Below are positions 34,506-45,600 of a stretch of 64,000 nucleotides of DNA, piece after piece. Each line of letters starts with the position of its first letter. The stretch's first letter is position 1. The notes beneath the pieces were generated by a model. The model did not search any database. It was not told the origin of the DNA and saw nothing but the letters and a program-made list of their open reading frames with translations. Origin of the DNA: Sepioteuthis lessoniana (lineage: Eukaryota > Mollusca > Cephalopoda > Myopsida > Loliginidae). The position numbers and the translations under genes were made by a program. The stretch spans positions 934,907 to 998,906 of the forward strand of contig OY757904.1 of assembly GCA_963585895.1 (NCBI GenBank), in the 5' to 3' direction.

Positions 34506-34840
34506 GTTGTTGTTGTTGTTGTTGTTATTTAATTTAAACCACATAACTGTGTACAAACAAATCATTACTATTATTAAATATGAATAATTACTTGAAACCA
34601 TATACTTGGGTATAAATTGTTAGCAATAGATAGGAATACCAAAAACATTACTGTTGAGAGCAAATTGTTTGTATTATATAGGAATACTTGATGTAATATA
34701 ACAGAGTACAGACAAATAATGATAGACAAAATGAAAAAAGTGCAATTAAAAATGCAATTAAATATTGAAAATATGGCTAGAAATCAACTTTCGTCATTAA
34801 ATAACCCATAAGGAGTTGCTATGCCGTGAAACTAATAATC
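34118..34840 (+). repeat. Composite dispersed repeat, copy 1
   Basis: Shares its first part (GGTCCACTCCAATCCGGAG region, 34318) and its tail (AAATAACCCATAAGGAGTTG at 34799) with 46440-46825. The tail is also the tail of the type-2 SINE. Between them are degenerate tandem units (separate entry) and a (TTA)n(TTG)n tract at 34473-34527. Near the start are two adjacent hairpins (34206-34238). No coding sequence is seen. Confidence 0.6.
34390..34740 (+). repeat. Degenerate tandem units inside composite repeat
   Basis: Recurring blocks of the form ACCATATAACTGGGCAAAT..TTGTAT..GAATAACTTGAA appear at about 34408, 34540, 34598 and 34690, each with substitutions and length changes. One related unit (ACCATTCAACTGTTTGCAAA) lies at about 46630. 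Confidence 0.5.
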
Positions 34841-35846
34841 GGAACCTAAGCAAGTCGTTGGAAATGTACCTACCGACCTGCTCTCTATGAAGCACCTGGA
34901 TGGATGCAGCGTTTTTGTCAGAATTTCTTGCAATCTGACAGTGTGCATGGATAAGTGGATACATGCCTTTTCCCAACGACGAGGCGTTTAGAGCGCGAGA
35001 GGTGAAAACAAACTCCATGCTGTTAATTGTCTCATACCTCTGAAAAGTAAGGAGGTAAAAAATATCGACATTCTTTTCTCGGTCACCGATTTATTTTGTG
35101 ACCAAATTTCCTTTATTCTTTTTTTTCACACTCTGGCTCGTTATTTTGATCCGCTAAGAAACGTCTGGATAAGGCAATGATCACACTTTTTCTCACACTA
35201 TTCTTGCTAATGATAAACCGAATCACTGCAGTATTTTTCTGCCTCAATTATTTATTGTCTACAGCAGAAGATACACGTAATTTTATCCGATAGAAATTGT
35301 TGATACTTGTTAACAAAAGAAGAAAATCAGTCCTGAATACGAAACGAATTCTTGGTCGTCATTAAGTTAAGATATTAACATTATATCATAAATTCTATCA
35401 TGTTTAGGAAAGATGAAAAAAAAAGCCAAGCGTTACTTCGTTATTCAGATAAATTGCTTATCATTTGACACTCATTTCATGGGAGATTTAATTAGTGAGT
35501 AAATTTTCAGTAAACTATTAATACGGTTTTGAGCCCAAATATATTTATTCAACTTAATATTTTTATTTGTAGCTGCGCACGAAAAGTATCTGCTATCAAA
35601 TAACAAGGATGATTGATATCATGTATTGTGAATATTTTCACTGATCTTGAAAGCAAAGTCTCAATTCTTTGGCTTTGTAATTCTTCTTGTTTATTTGCAA
35701 GGTTACAAAACAGTAATTTTATTTGCAAGGTTAAAAAAAAACAGCATTTTTAAGTACTTCAACAATTATAGGCATTCTCAATTCCAATATAGGGTTCTCA
35801 ATTCCAATGGTTTTTACTGGAAAAGTTGTTATATTTACCGATTGTT
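34841..35846. other. Spacer; one GC-richer block
   Basis: Bases 34841-35020 are GC-richer and carry a 73-codon minus-strand ATG frame with balanced composition but no recognised domain. The rest is AT-rich. A short interrupted CT tract begins at about 35847. Confidence 0.4.
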
Positions 35847-36525
35847 CTCTCTCTCTTCTTTCTCTCTCTCACTCTCCCTCACTCATTTACTGAGACAGCT
35901 ATATCTTTCTTTGCTTACACAATTTGACCCCCCAGGCAATTTGGAGTAAAAAATGTGCGGAATATAATGTTCCAAATTATTCAATTTTTCTTTTATTTTC
36001 AAAGAAGGAGTCGAGTTTACTTGTCGAATATAAATGATTTCCATATCAGTCATTGTCCCCATTGAAAAGGGAGTGTTTTAAAAATCTGTTCTAGATTCAT
36101 TAACTGTATTCAATATATGACTTAATGTCTGTCGTCTTCTATTTTTTTTTTACACATGTGAAATTTGCTATTTAAGTTTTGTCAGTTTTTACTTAATAAA
36201 ATTAATTTTTGTTTCTTGTTGATATTCTAAGGGATTATGATTCGTCGATTGTATCTGCACACCTCTATTCTCGTCATTTTGTTGATGATTTCTTTTGTCT
36301 TTCTTCAAAATTCTCCGTGTTGTTTTTTCTTGTTCTTCTTTGGGATATTATTTCCACTGAGTTTTTTTTTCTTCTAATTTACTGTTTAGTTATTTCTTTT
36401 TCTCTTTTATCTGTCATCATAATAATTATGCTAGTGCAAACTTTTACATTATCAATATATATATAAATGGAAGGCAAAAATAGCTGTAGAGAATGCAGAT
36501 TAAAGAAATAATTGTCACTGTGTCA
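35847..36525. other. Pyrimidine-rich and AT-rich spacer
   Basis: CT-rich at 35847-35883, T-rich at 36200-36460. No gene is seen. The plus-strand frames are hydrophobic translations of T-rich DNA. Confidence 0.5.
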
Positions 36526-36527
36526 AA

Positions 36528-37030
36528 TGGAAGAGCAGGTCTTGGCCTTCATCCACAGTGTTGGTGATCCCAGGAATCCACAATAAGCAAAAGAAAAATG
36601 GTTTCGGAAGAAATTCATCATCTTGAGGAAGTCAGACGTATTGTTACAGCTGTAGGACAAAGGAAACAGAGCGCATGGACCAAGTGGAGAAGTGCAAAAG
36701 ACACATGGGGCAACCTTAAGCACATGGAATCCCAAAATTAAGTTTCCTTATAAAGACAGTCTACGACGTTTTGCCAACAACAGGCAATCTTAAAGATTGC
36801 CTGTTGTTAACGGTCCCGTTTGAAGAAAATTTCGACTGGGCACATCACCATAAGTTGGAAAATATGAGGATCTGCGTGAACAATGTGTCAGAAATGGCTG
36901 GATAACCAATGTATTTCTTATCAAGATCGGATGCCGAGGTTTCATTACCAAGTTGACCCCCGCTCTTGACTAATCTTGGACTTTCTCCATCAGATAAGAA
37001 TAAAAAGAATATAAAAAAGATCCAAGATAA
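36528..37030 (+). mobile_element. LINE fragment with internal deletion and palindrome
   Basis: Encodes 'VGQRKQSAWTKWRSAKDTWG' at about 36647-36710, then 'DVLPTTGNLK' and, in the same frame, 'DCLLLTVPFEENFDWAHHHK' (36768-36855). With a frame change it continues as 'NVFLIKIGCRGFI'. These pieces occur in this order, but about 200 residues apart, in restriction-endonuclease-type retroelement proteins of molluscs and cnidarians that I recall. The join therefore marks an internal deletion. It coincides with a perfect 33-nt palindrome (36776-36808). RT motifs are absent. Family assignment rests on memory of protein patterns. Confidence 0.6.
36776..36808. repeat. Perfect palindrome, 16-bp arms, 1-nt centre
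   Basis: AACAACAGGCAATCTT, one A, then AAGATTGCCTGTTGTT. It sits exactly at the in-frame junction of the deleted LINE fragment. Confidence 0.95.
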
Positions 37031-37154
37031 GGCTCTAACTGTATCAGCATGGATATAGCATTCCCATAGAGTGACATCAATTCAGCAAAATCTGGTGGTA
37101 TCGTGAGTGAGTGCTGAGGCGCTCTGGGTAAGTGGTAATGATGCTTCAGCCTCG

Positions 37155-37230
37155 AAACCATTCTTGAATCCAGAGTCAACATCTGATGAAGGCTTTGTTG
37201 GAAGCAACGCTGCTTTATAAACATCAGTCA
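37155..37230 (+). repeat. Hammerhead-like repeat end
   Basis: Reads CAACATCTGATGAAGG, then CTTTGTTGGAAGCAACGCTG. The first hammerhead block CTGATGA is intact, and the following stem and GAAAC block are worn. The flanking CAAC/GTTG-type complement fits a stem I. It is probably a worn end of the same repeat type as 22270 and 29777. Confidence 0.4.
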
Positions 37231-37232
37231 TA

Positions 37233-37487
37233 GTAAAGTAAAGTTAGCGACCATAGTCGAGGGTGACCCGAAGGCTCCCTTTTCGATAGCTACTACACCA
37301 AGGTGTAGGGGAGGGCGCTACTCCATTCCCTGGATTGCTCCACTTTACCCTTGAACCGTACCTTATAATGCTGAGTGTTAAGCAAGGTGGTATCAAGTTC
37401 CATTTTTAAAGTCTTTGGTATGACTCGACCTGGGATTGAACCCAGGTCTCCCGGGCCATTGGCGAACACTCTAACCGCTGGGCCAAT
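37233..37487 (-). mobile_element. tRNA-derived SINE, type 1, copy 5 (reverse)
   Basis: Reverse copy with GTAAAGTAAA tail (37233-37242), body end GTTAGCGACC, and a hairpin CTACACC-AA-GGTGTAG. The B box complement GGGATTGAACC is at 37432-37442 and the A box complement near 37475. It is nearly identical to copy 3, so this subfamily is the youngest of the type-1 copies here. Confidence 0.92.
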
Positions 37488-37489
37488 TA

Positions 37490-38109
37490 AAACAAAACAA
37501 CAAAACACCCGAAAGAACAACAACAACAACAACAACTACAAAAAAGGAAACAACTTTCTACTGTGAATTCGGTTTCAAGTTTAAAAACTTGTTAGCAAAT
37601 GCATAGATGAGAAACTCTTGCTTTAATTGTAATACCTACCGTTCACTTACCAAGTTCTTATGTGTTATTTGACCTTCAAGTGCATCCAATAATCATTGTT
37701 TTAAACGACACTTTTTTTTTGCTGACAACGGTTCTTCTTTTCTTTTTTTTCTTTTTCTTGATTAAGTCTCATCAACACAAATTCTTACAGAGTCTGAACA
37801 TTTATCGAGATTGAAAGCTGTAGATTTTTTAGTCGAAATAAAATCAGGATGACAATTTTCTCGTCATCGTCAGGGTTAAGATATTGGTTGATAGTGATTC
37901 GATTTTAAGCAAAAAGTTAAGTAACTCAATTCTTATGACGCACACACACACTCACAGATACAACACAATATGGTAAGAAAAGAAAAAAAATGTTTTTGCG
38001 TTTCTTAGTGGATTTTGTTGGTGCTTAAAAGATGCATTGTGATTAAACCTATTGGAATTATTTCAGAGATACTTATATATATAATATATACTTATATATA
38101 TAATATATA

Positions 38110-38173
<64 letters not shown>

Positions 38174-38750
38174 ACCTTTAAAAATTACTCATATTTTTTG
38201 TAATGATATTTATTTAAGCAGACCTTATATTTTTAAAAATGTTAGATCTGCATCTTCAGACAAAGAAATAAGAAATTTCAAATGAAGATTGAGAAAAACT
38301 CACAAAATTCAGATGACCCTATCTCCCGAATCCAAATTTCATTTGATTTTTTTATTTATTTATTCTTTTTAAGTAAAGACCAGGCCATTTGTTTTCCTGT
38401 CTGGTTGACAAATGACACTCAATTCCTGTATCAAGATGTATCAATTTTTGACTTCTTTTTCCTTTCCACTTATTTTTTTATGTAATGGTAAACAAAATTT
38501 TAATTAAGTTTTATCTATAATACTTGGTATAAATCAAGTATTGTCTATAATATTTGGTAAAGTTTTATTTATAAATTTAAAGATTTATGGTTTAGTGATA
38601 ATATGAATATTATGATAATATGTATGAAATAATTGTAATCTTGAGGATATATAAATTTGTGTTGTATTTGTTTTAATTTTAGATAATGTCTCAACAGTAA
38701 CTGGTAGAATCTTTATTTTTGCTTTTAATGTGATCAATTATATTGAATAG
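37490..38750. other. AT-rich spacer with (AT)n
   Basis: An (AT)n array at 38111-38166, preceded by two CTTATATATATAATATATA units (38074-38110). No gene is recognised. Confidence 0.55.
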
Positions 38751-38756
38751 TTTTAA

Positions 38757-39206
38757 ATGACCGGACCGATAAAAGGAAACACAGTTTCTTCCAAGTAGCG
38801 GTTGTGTAGATACTGCTGTATGGATGCACTACATGGATGCTAACAAAATGGCTGGAGAAAAAGCTTGACGGCAACTACACAAGAATGCTGCGAGCAATAT
38901 TGAACAAGTCCAGGAGGCTACACCTGACAAAGCAGCAGCTATACGGCCACCTACCACCCATAACAAAAATTATCAAAGTTAGACGAACCAGACATGCAAG
39001 ACACTGCTGGAGAAGTAGGAACGAGCTCATAAGTGATGTACTCTTATAGACAAAAGCAGGGCAACGAACTCGAACCTACATACAGCAGTTCGGGGTGTAG
39101 ACCTGAGGACCTGCCGGAGGCGATGAACGATAGGGAGGGGTGGTAAGAGAGCATCAGGGATATCTTTGCTGATCGCACGACAAGATGATGATGATGATGA
39201 TGATTA
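38757..39206 (+). mobile_element. RTE-like LINE 3' portion
   Basis: Encodes 'LLYGCTTWMLTKWLEKKLDG' (from about 38813), 'NYTRMLRAILNKSRR', 'QQLYGHLPPITKIIKVRRTR' and 'HARHCWRSRNELISDVLL' in one frame to 39049. A deletion removes the 'WTPTHG' region, and the end follows in other frames with GATGATGAT tail units (about 39185-39204). It shows the thumb/C-terminal region only. Confidence 0.9.
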
Positions 39207-39736
39207 AATGACAATTTTCTTTGTTTTTTGACAAAATAGTATTTGTATATGATATAATATTTTATAATATAATTTTATTTTTGTTAACACGTTATTAATT
39301 CCCATCTAAGTTGCTTATAGTAGATAATTTTCTCTCCCAAAATCAATTTATTCCTTTATTCTAAATTTTTTTATATCTCCTTTATTTGGGTTTAAAAGGG
39401 ACTGCTAAAATAACTGTTATTACAAAAATATGAGTAATTTAAAAAAAAAAAATTTATATAGAATTATTTGCAATTTATTTGCTCTGTAATTTATTTTATC
39501 ATTATTTTACAATGAGCTCTTTTTTGGATTTTGAATTACATGGATATTGTCGATAGAAAATCCGAAAATAGAGTCGTTCCCACTATCGGCTGACTTGGCG
39601 TTGGATAATATATATATATATATGTTAAAGTAGACATAGAGTCAACGACGCTTGTTGAGTTTTGAATCTTCAGATCAAGAAATCGACCATTGCAAAGTGC
39701 CGTTGACTGTGTATATATTCAACGACTGTAGATATA

Positions 39737-39963
39737 CAAGGGTGGGCTGAAAAGTTAACAGAATAAAAAGTTAATTGGCTGAAAAGTTTGTATGATGACG
39801 TTATATCTTCTGTTGATGATTATTTTGATCAATGTGATCCAAGCATTGTAAAACCGATCGAAGAATTGTATCGACCGCAAAGGATACTATGTTGAAAAAT
39901 AAACCTCACATTCCATGAGAGTATCTGGGTCAGCTGATGAATTTTTCAGTCGTCCCTGCAACA
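39737..39963 (+). mobile_element. Mariner-derived MITE retaining transposase 3' codons
   Basis: About 225 bp with similar inverted ends: AGGGTGGGCTGAAAAGTTAA at the left and AGGGACGACTGAAAAATTCA in reverse at the right. TA lies at or near both outer borders. The interior encodes 'DDVISSVDDYFDQCDPS' then, with a frame change, 'NCIDRKGYYVEK' and a stop (39839-39895), the usual mariner C-terminus. The rest of the transposase is gone, so the element depended on an intact relative. Confidence 0.65.
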
Positions 39964-40011
39964 TAGTCGATATTTAGCACTCGTATTTAGAAATATAGCA
40001 AACTACATTAG

Positions 40012-40013
<2 letters not shown>

Positions 40014-40079
<66 letters not shown>

Positions 40080-40082
40080 CTG

Positions 40083-40129
<47 letters not shown>
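40014..40129. repeat. Compound (AT)n(GT)n microsatellite
   Basis: About 24 AT units running into GT units with TC and GC interruptions. Confidence 0.95.
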
Positions 40130-40608
40130 TGGCTGCTTCCTCGAATTCAAGTCAAAAAATCGCATGGTATCATATTCTAACAATCCCATGATATCAATAT
40201 ATGTGCTTGGGGATTTTTCTGCTGAGGAAAGTCTGTTCTCTGAGTCAATCCCACTCACCTTCAAAAATATTAGATGTTATTGAAGCCGCAAGTCTTGCAT
40301 CAGAGTATCTTTGTAGACTGACGCTTTAACAAAAGCAAGAGGTCAATCGGTCCCACTTTTATAGCAGAGTGTCTTTTTTAGATGGATAATTTATCAAATC
40401 TCACTGTGAGTGTGAAAGAAGGCCGTTGACTTTACGAGAGGGTCTAACCAACTTTTGTCAGTTGTTGTTTTTCCTCTTATTGGATGTCTATTCCCCACGT
40501 AACTCTTTGGGTAATACCTTTAGTTGATAATCAATCAAACATGTGGGAAGCAGAACTAGCTTATATGGTATAAGTCGAACTCCTTAACTGATCTCTTTCT
40601 CTCTCTGT

Positions 40609-40609
<1 letters not shown>
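40130..40609. other. Spacer
   Basis: No feature recognised. Confidence 0.5.

Positions 40610-40676
<67 letters not shown>
40610..40676. repeat. (CA)n microsatellite
   Basis: About 33 CA units. Confidence 0.95.
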
Positions 40677-40678
<2 letters not shown>

Positions 40679-40849
40679 TATATATGGTCTGATGATCAGA
40701 TTGGTGAAAAACTGACTGTAACCAAGTACCGCTGACTCTGCGTTTACGCTGACCTCACTTATATCTAGATCTGCTTTATAAACGAAAATGAGAAACTATA
40801 ATTATAGTAAACTTCATTATCAATTTATATTATCATAATTATAAAATCA

Positions 40850-43727
40850 CACAGACAGCATAGATTTCATTGATTCTCTCTCGCCATCCGTCCCTATCAT
40901 CCATCACTCCGGGTAGGACTTCATCCAGTATCTATACAGAGATGATGTTGGTCTTTGCTGGTCAGCCAACGCCGGCTAGTCCATGTATAGGCATCCATAA
41001 AAAACAAACTTATGAGTTTGTTCTTACTTGGGTGGTTTGTGAGATTGGAGGTTAGTGGCCGTACAGCTGCTGTTTTGTTGGTGTTACTTCCAGAATTTGT
41101 TCAAAACAGCCTGTAGAATCCTTGTGCAGTTCTCACCTAGGTTTCTCTCCATGCGTTTCCTTAGCATCCATGTGGTGCATCCATAAAGTAGTACTGACAC
41201 AGCCAGTGATCGGAATAAAACCGATTTCATTTTGTCTGGGAAATAATATTTCTACATGATCGATAGCCAACTAATAGCAGTCCACTCCTTTGCTAGGCGT
41301 ATGATGAAATCACTTTCTGTAGATGAGATATTACTACCAAGGTATGTGAACTTGTCTGCTAATTTAAGAGGACTCTCCTTTTAAAGTGGACATCCCTCCT
41401 TCTTGTTTAAATCACATTAACTCTTTTATTTGCGTTAACGTAGAAGCTGATATCTCCGGCTGCTTGCTCCATATTATGCAGTAGAAACTCAACTTGGAGT
41501 GGTGTGTTTGTGAGAAGCATTCGATCATCTGCGTAGTTTGCGTTTGTTATAGTTGCTGCGGGATATCATCTTCTTTTTGGCTTTTTTTTCAGTGAGAAAA
41601 TTCTTTTAATAAGATCTATCGACGTTCGAAGTAATTAATCTAAATATGTATGGCGCAAATGTATCTCCTCGCAATATTACAGCGATAATTTCGAAGTGGG
41701 TGTCACAATCAGATCGGTAAACTATTTTTGCTTTCAGGTTTTTCTGGAGCATCATTATAACGATAATAGCTTTTTGGGTGAGAACATATGCAATTAGTAT
41801 TTGTTCCATCTTTCTTTTATGTATGGAATCAAATGCTTTGATAAAATCTATGAACAATAGTGTTACCTTGAGATTTTTTACACGTACCCCTTCGATAATT
41901 CGATGGAATGTTAGAATATGTGATGTTGTGAATCGACTTCTCTGAAAGCAGTTCTGATATTTCCAAAAAATATTTTCGATTTCCGGTTGTATATGATTGA
42001 GATGTAGGGCATTAAAACTATTGTAGCTATTTCAGTAAGAGTGATGCCTTTATAATTTTTAGTGATTTCGTGGTTATTTTTCTTGGAGAAGGGGAGGATG
42101 CCGCTTTTCGCCCATTTCTTTATTGCTTTGTTTATATACAGCGTTATATAATTGAAGAAGAATGTCATCAAATTTCCTTCAGGAGGTATTTCGTCAAGGC
42201 GTGCCACTTTTCTGCTTTTAATTTTTTCAGTATTGTGTCTAGTGATTCTCTTCCACAAAGTCTCCTAGTTTGACGTATACTTGGCTATCTATAATTATTT
42301 GGGTAGGTTTATTAGTGACTTCAGGAGTGTTTCCGAGTTGATTCTTGAAATGTTCTTTCTACTTCCAAAGTCTTTCTTCTTGGCTGAGATCTTTTAGTTT
42401 TTCTCTTGATGTGTTCTTCCTCAGCGTTTACTTCATTTACAGTCAGCCATGATAATCGTGGATGTCTGTCTTCTATCGAATTTCTGATTTGATTGATTTG
42501 GCCTTGAATGTATTTTAGTTGTTATTTTTGGTATGAGTTAGTTCTGTCTGGGATTTCTTAAGTTTCCGCACATTTGCGTTTGTTAGGTTTCTTTTATAAA
42601 GTAAGGATGCTTTTTCTTATTATCTTGTTTTTGTCTTATTGCTATTGACTTTCACGGAACTCCAAATTTATCGCTTGTTTTGGTTGGTATACACTCATCT
42701 GCTGCTTGTATATGGGCAGTAAGAAAGTTTTCATATTCATCATTCAAAGTATGCTTTTAGATGTCACTTAAAGAGAAATAAATTTGTTTCTTACAGTTAC
42801 CATATATCGATTTCTTGTATCCTTATTGACAAGTAAGGACCAATCATATCTTGAAGCTTTCCCTGTTTGTTTCTTATTTCTGCGTAGATTCAAGCGAGTC
42901 TTTGACGAAACGATTCAACGATCGGAAGATACCTCTTCAAAATGAAGGTATATCTCGCAGTCCAAATCACTTTTTATCTACTTCTTGATTATGAAGATGA
43001 TTTACCCGTGCTCTAGAATTATTTCGGTAGGAGTCCATAATTTTCCTTCTTTTTTTAAAATTTTGTTTTTAGGGATGCGTGACTGTTCTCAAGTGAAAAA
43101 TCTGCAAGATATTCACTATTTACGTTTAACAAGTTGTGCAAGCAGAATTTATAATTTTCGTAATTGCCTATTTGAGCATTCACATATCCACTAATGAATA
43201 AATCCTTGTGTTTGGGAACAAATCAAGATTGTTCGTTGAAGGTGGTGCTATTTGCTTCATCACTGGCATTAGTCGGACTATAGCAAGAAACATTTTTTGT
43301 GCAATGGTTGCCATTAATTGAAGCTCACATAACTCCCAGTCGGTTTCTCTCTATGCTTTTTAGTGATTTTAAGTCATGAAGACTGAGCAGCATTTGTACG
43401 TTTCCTATGTCGGTAATGATGGAGTTTTTCCATGGAGATGCCTTGACAAATGTCTATCAATAAATGGTACCATTGAATTTTAGTTTGTGTTCAATATGTT
43501 CTTGTACGCATATGACTTCTATATTAAGCTCGGATGTAAATGCCGTCAGGTCACGAAACAGGTTTATTGTGTTTAAAGTCTTAACTTCGAATGTCGTTAT
43601 GAGGACAATACTTTTGCATCTAAGCAAGTTTGGATTTGGGCTGTGTAACTAATTTTTCTAACCCTGTCATAAGAGCTGCAACCTTACAACAGCACACCCT
43701 TTATCAAGCCGTGTGAAGAGTGACGCG

Positions 43728-43735
<8 letters not shown>
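40850..43735 (-). mobile_element. Nearly full-length RTE-like LINE, decayed
   Basis: Read on the minus strand from 43700: an apurinic-type endonuclease region ('FEVKTLNTINLF', 'SCYSPTNASDEAN', 'SLENSHASL', about 42850-43640). A connector follows, then the reverse transcriptase with 'KVARLDEIPPEG' (42180-42214), 'NYKGITLTEIA' (42038-42070) and motif A 'FIDFIKAFDSIHKRKMEQ' (41800-41855). The catalytic box NYADD is at 41524-41538. A thumb and C-terminal region runs to 40860. About 2.9 kb matches the size of an RTE element with one ORF. Many frameshifts and stops make it inactive, and the GAT-type tail is worn. No second ORF is seen, as expected for RTE. Confidence 0.85.

Positions 43736-43769
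<34 letters not shown>
43731..43769. repeat. (AT)n microsatellite
   Basis: About 19 AT units at the 5' border of the RTE copy. Confidence 0.95.
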
Positions 43770-43775
<6 letters not shown>

Positions 43776-45064
43776 ACCTGAGATTTTAATTGAGAGTTTT
43801 TAACATAGCTTTGCTAAATTTAATGTGTTGGGTATCCTGTAATGATGAAATTCATGATGATAAAGTCTCGTGAGTAGAATATCCACCATTACTTTGTTAC
43901 GAAACGGCTACAAAGATTTCATTACATTTCACAAAAAGCAGATTTTTAATAAGCTTCGCTAATCTAAAACGATGCTGTATGTCAGTAGCCTGTGAACGCT
44001 AATTTTTCAAGATCTGAAGGTCTCGGCCTATTTTAAAAATTAGCATTCGAATTGCCGGCTTTTGAAATATTTGGAGTTTTACAATTTCCACGTAACCTTG
44101 CTTTCATTAGATTTATGCACTTTTAAAACTACAGAGTATAATCTATCATTTCTTGTAGTATTAATATTCTATATTCCAATTGACCATGACGATATGTCTC
44201 TCTTGTCCACACAACTCACTGCTTCTTGTGAAGTTAATCTTGAATAGATTCCAATCTACTGCAGTGATTGAGGTTTGGTGGGAGTCATTCCAAAGAACAG
44301 ATAGCCAAGAAACTATTTGAATTCCATGTGAAAAGAAAAGAGATTCTCTGAAGATAAAATCGAATTCATACAATAATGATCCTCTTCTCAACATGATGCC
44401 CCATTGTAAATTAAAAAGAAAATCTACTATTCTCAGTTTTAACGAAATGTAAAGGGTATTTGGTGAAATATAGTTAGGAAGAAAATGTTTTAAAGTGGAA
44501 GTTAGGGCTAAGATTCTGATAATTCTATTGGTCTTTCTGACAAATGAAAATAAAAACCCTAAGAGAAAATCAATGATTTATTGTTAATGTTACGCAAAAT
44601 GAACATAAATTTATTAGTCCCACATTTTTGTAGAATTAAACACAGGCATAACACCGAAGTATTTTTGTGAGGACTTACAGGTTAATAAACATCATCGGAA
44701 GGTGAGCGCTTATGGTGCTTTTGTAGTCATTATTTGTACTAAAAATGTAAGCAAAATGATACATTGTGATGTTCTAAGACTGGAAAAATTCAGAGGAAAA
44801 AGGTAATAATTTGGGTTTACGGTGAGGAAATTTTATCTTTCATAATTGAACAAAAAGATAAACATTTAGTTTACCTAATCTAACAATCAAGAAACAAGAC
44901 TAATATCTTATATTACAATTACATGGTTAATAAAAATCTTCATTAAAAGTTTTGCAATTTTGACAAGTAAAATGCTAAAACATACCCCAGGGTCCGAATA
45001 GTAACCCTAGAAAATTTGGTGGCCATAGTTCTAACGGGACCACTGACACATGGAGGTACAGACA

Positions 45065-45066
<2 letters not shown>
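43770..45066. other. AT-rich spacer
   Basis: A 77-codon minus frame (44161-44394) has fairly balanced composition but no recognised domain. Nothing else is seen. Confidence 0.5.
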
Positions 45067-45124
<58 letters not shown>

Positions 45125-45174
45125 TAACGTGAATAAATATAGATTGCATGTAAATTTGATTTCGAAAAATCGAA

Positions 45175-45234
<60 letters not shown>
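45067..45234. repeat. Two (AT)n arrays separated by 53 bp
   Basis: 45067-45122 and 45175-45234. Overlapping Tyr-Ile frames on the minus strand are artefacts. Confidence 0.95.
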
Positions 45235-45240
<6 letters not shown>

Positions 45241-45365
45241 CGTACATGTGTGTATTTCGTGCTGAGATGGGTGAGTGCTTATATAAATATTCATATAAAA
45301 CATGCATATGCATGCAACTATTCTAAAATTTATACTGTATGTTTGTAATTTTTGGATGATACTAG

Positions 45366-45600
45366 TTTAACTGAATATCATATTAACTCTTTCCTTTTCC
45401 TACTTGATCGGGATTTATCGTTTTCTATAAGTAAGGAAAACGTTTTCCTATGTATGGATGCAGCAACTTCAATAAGGGACATTTTAGCCATAATTTCCAA
45501 TTTTAATTTTGAAGCAGACAAGTTCATCATTTTTGAAAGATTAGTAAAACATATTCCTTCTTGTATCTGTCAATCCATACATGCAATTGTAAAACAATAA
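45366..45600 (+). CDS. Possible terminal coding exon, hypothetical
   Basis: An open frame of about 78 codons ending in TAA, preceded by an in-frame stop (45346-45348) and a possible acceptor ATACTAG at 45359-45365. It has good residue balance: '[20 protein letters not shown]', '[20 protein letters not shown]', then '[10 protein letters not shown]'. The '[18 protein letters not shown]' part faintly recalls the DUF4476 repeat pattern ('ILxxFxFExxKLxxAK'), but this is a memory-based similarity. It is the most protein-like non-transposon frame in the window. It could be a 3' exon of a host gene or a decayed copy. Confidence 0.35.

Noticed and set aside
34797-35018. 73-codon minus-strand ATG frame as a gene
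   Set aside because: Balanced composition, but it overlaps the tail of the composite repeat and has no recognised domain or splice signals.
44161-44394. 77-codon minus-strand frame
   Set aside because: No domain, no supporting signal; kept only as part of the spacer note.
44943-45313. Minus-strand frames with long Tyr-Ile runs
   Set aside because: Translations of two (AT)n arrays, with no other domain.
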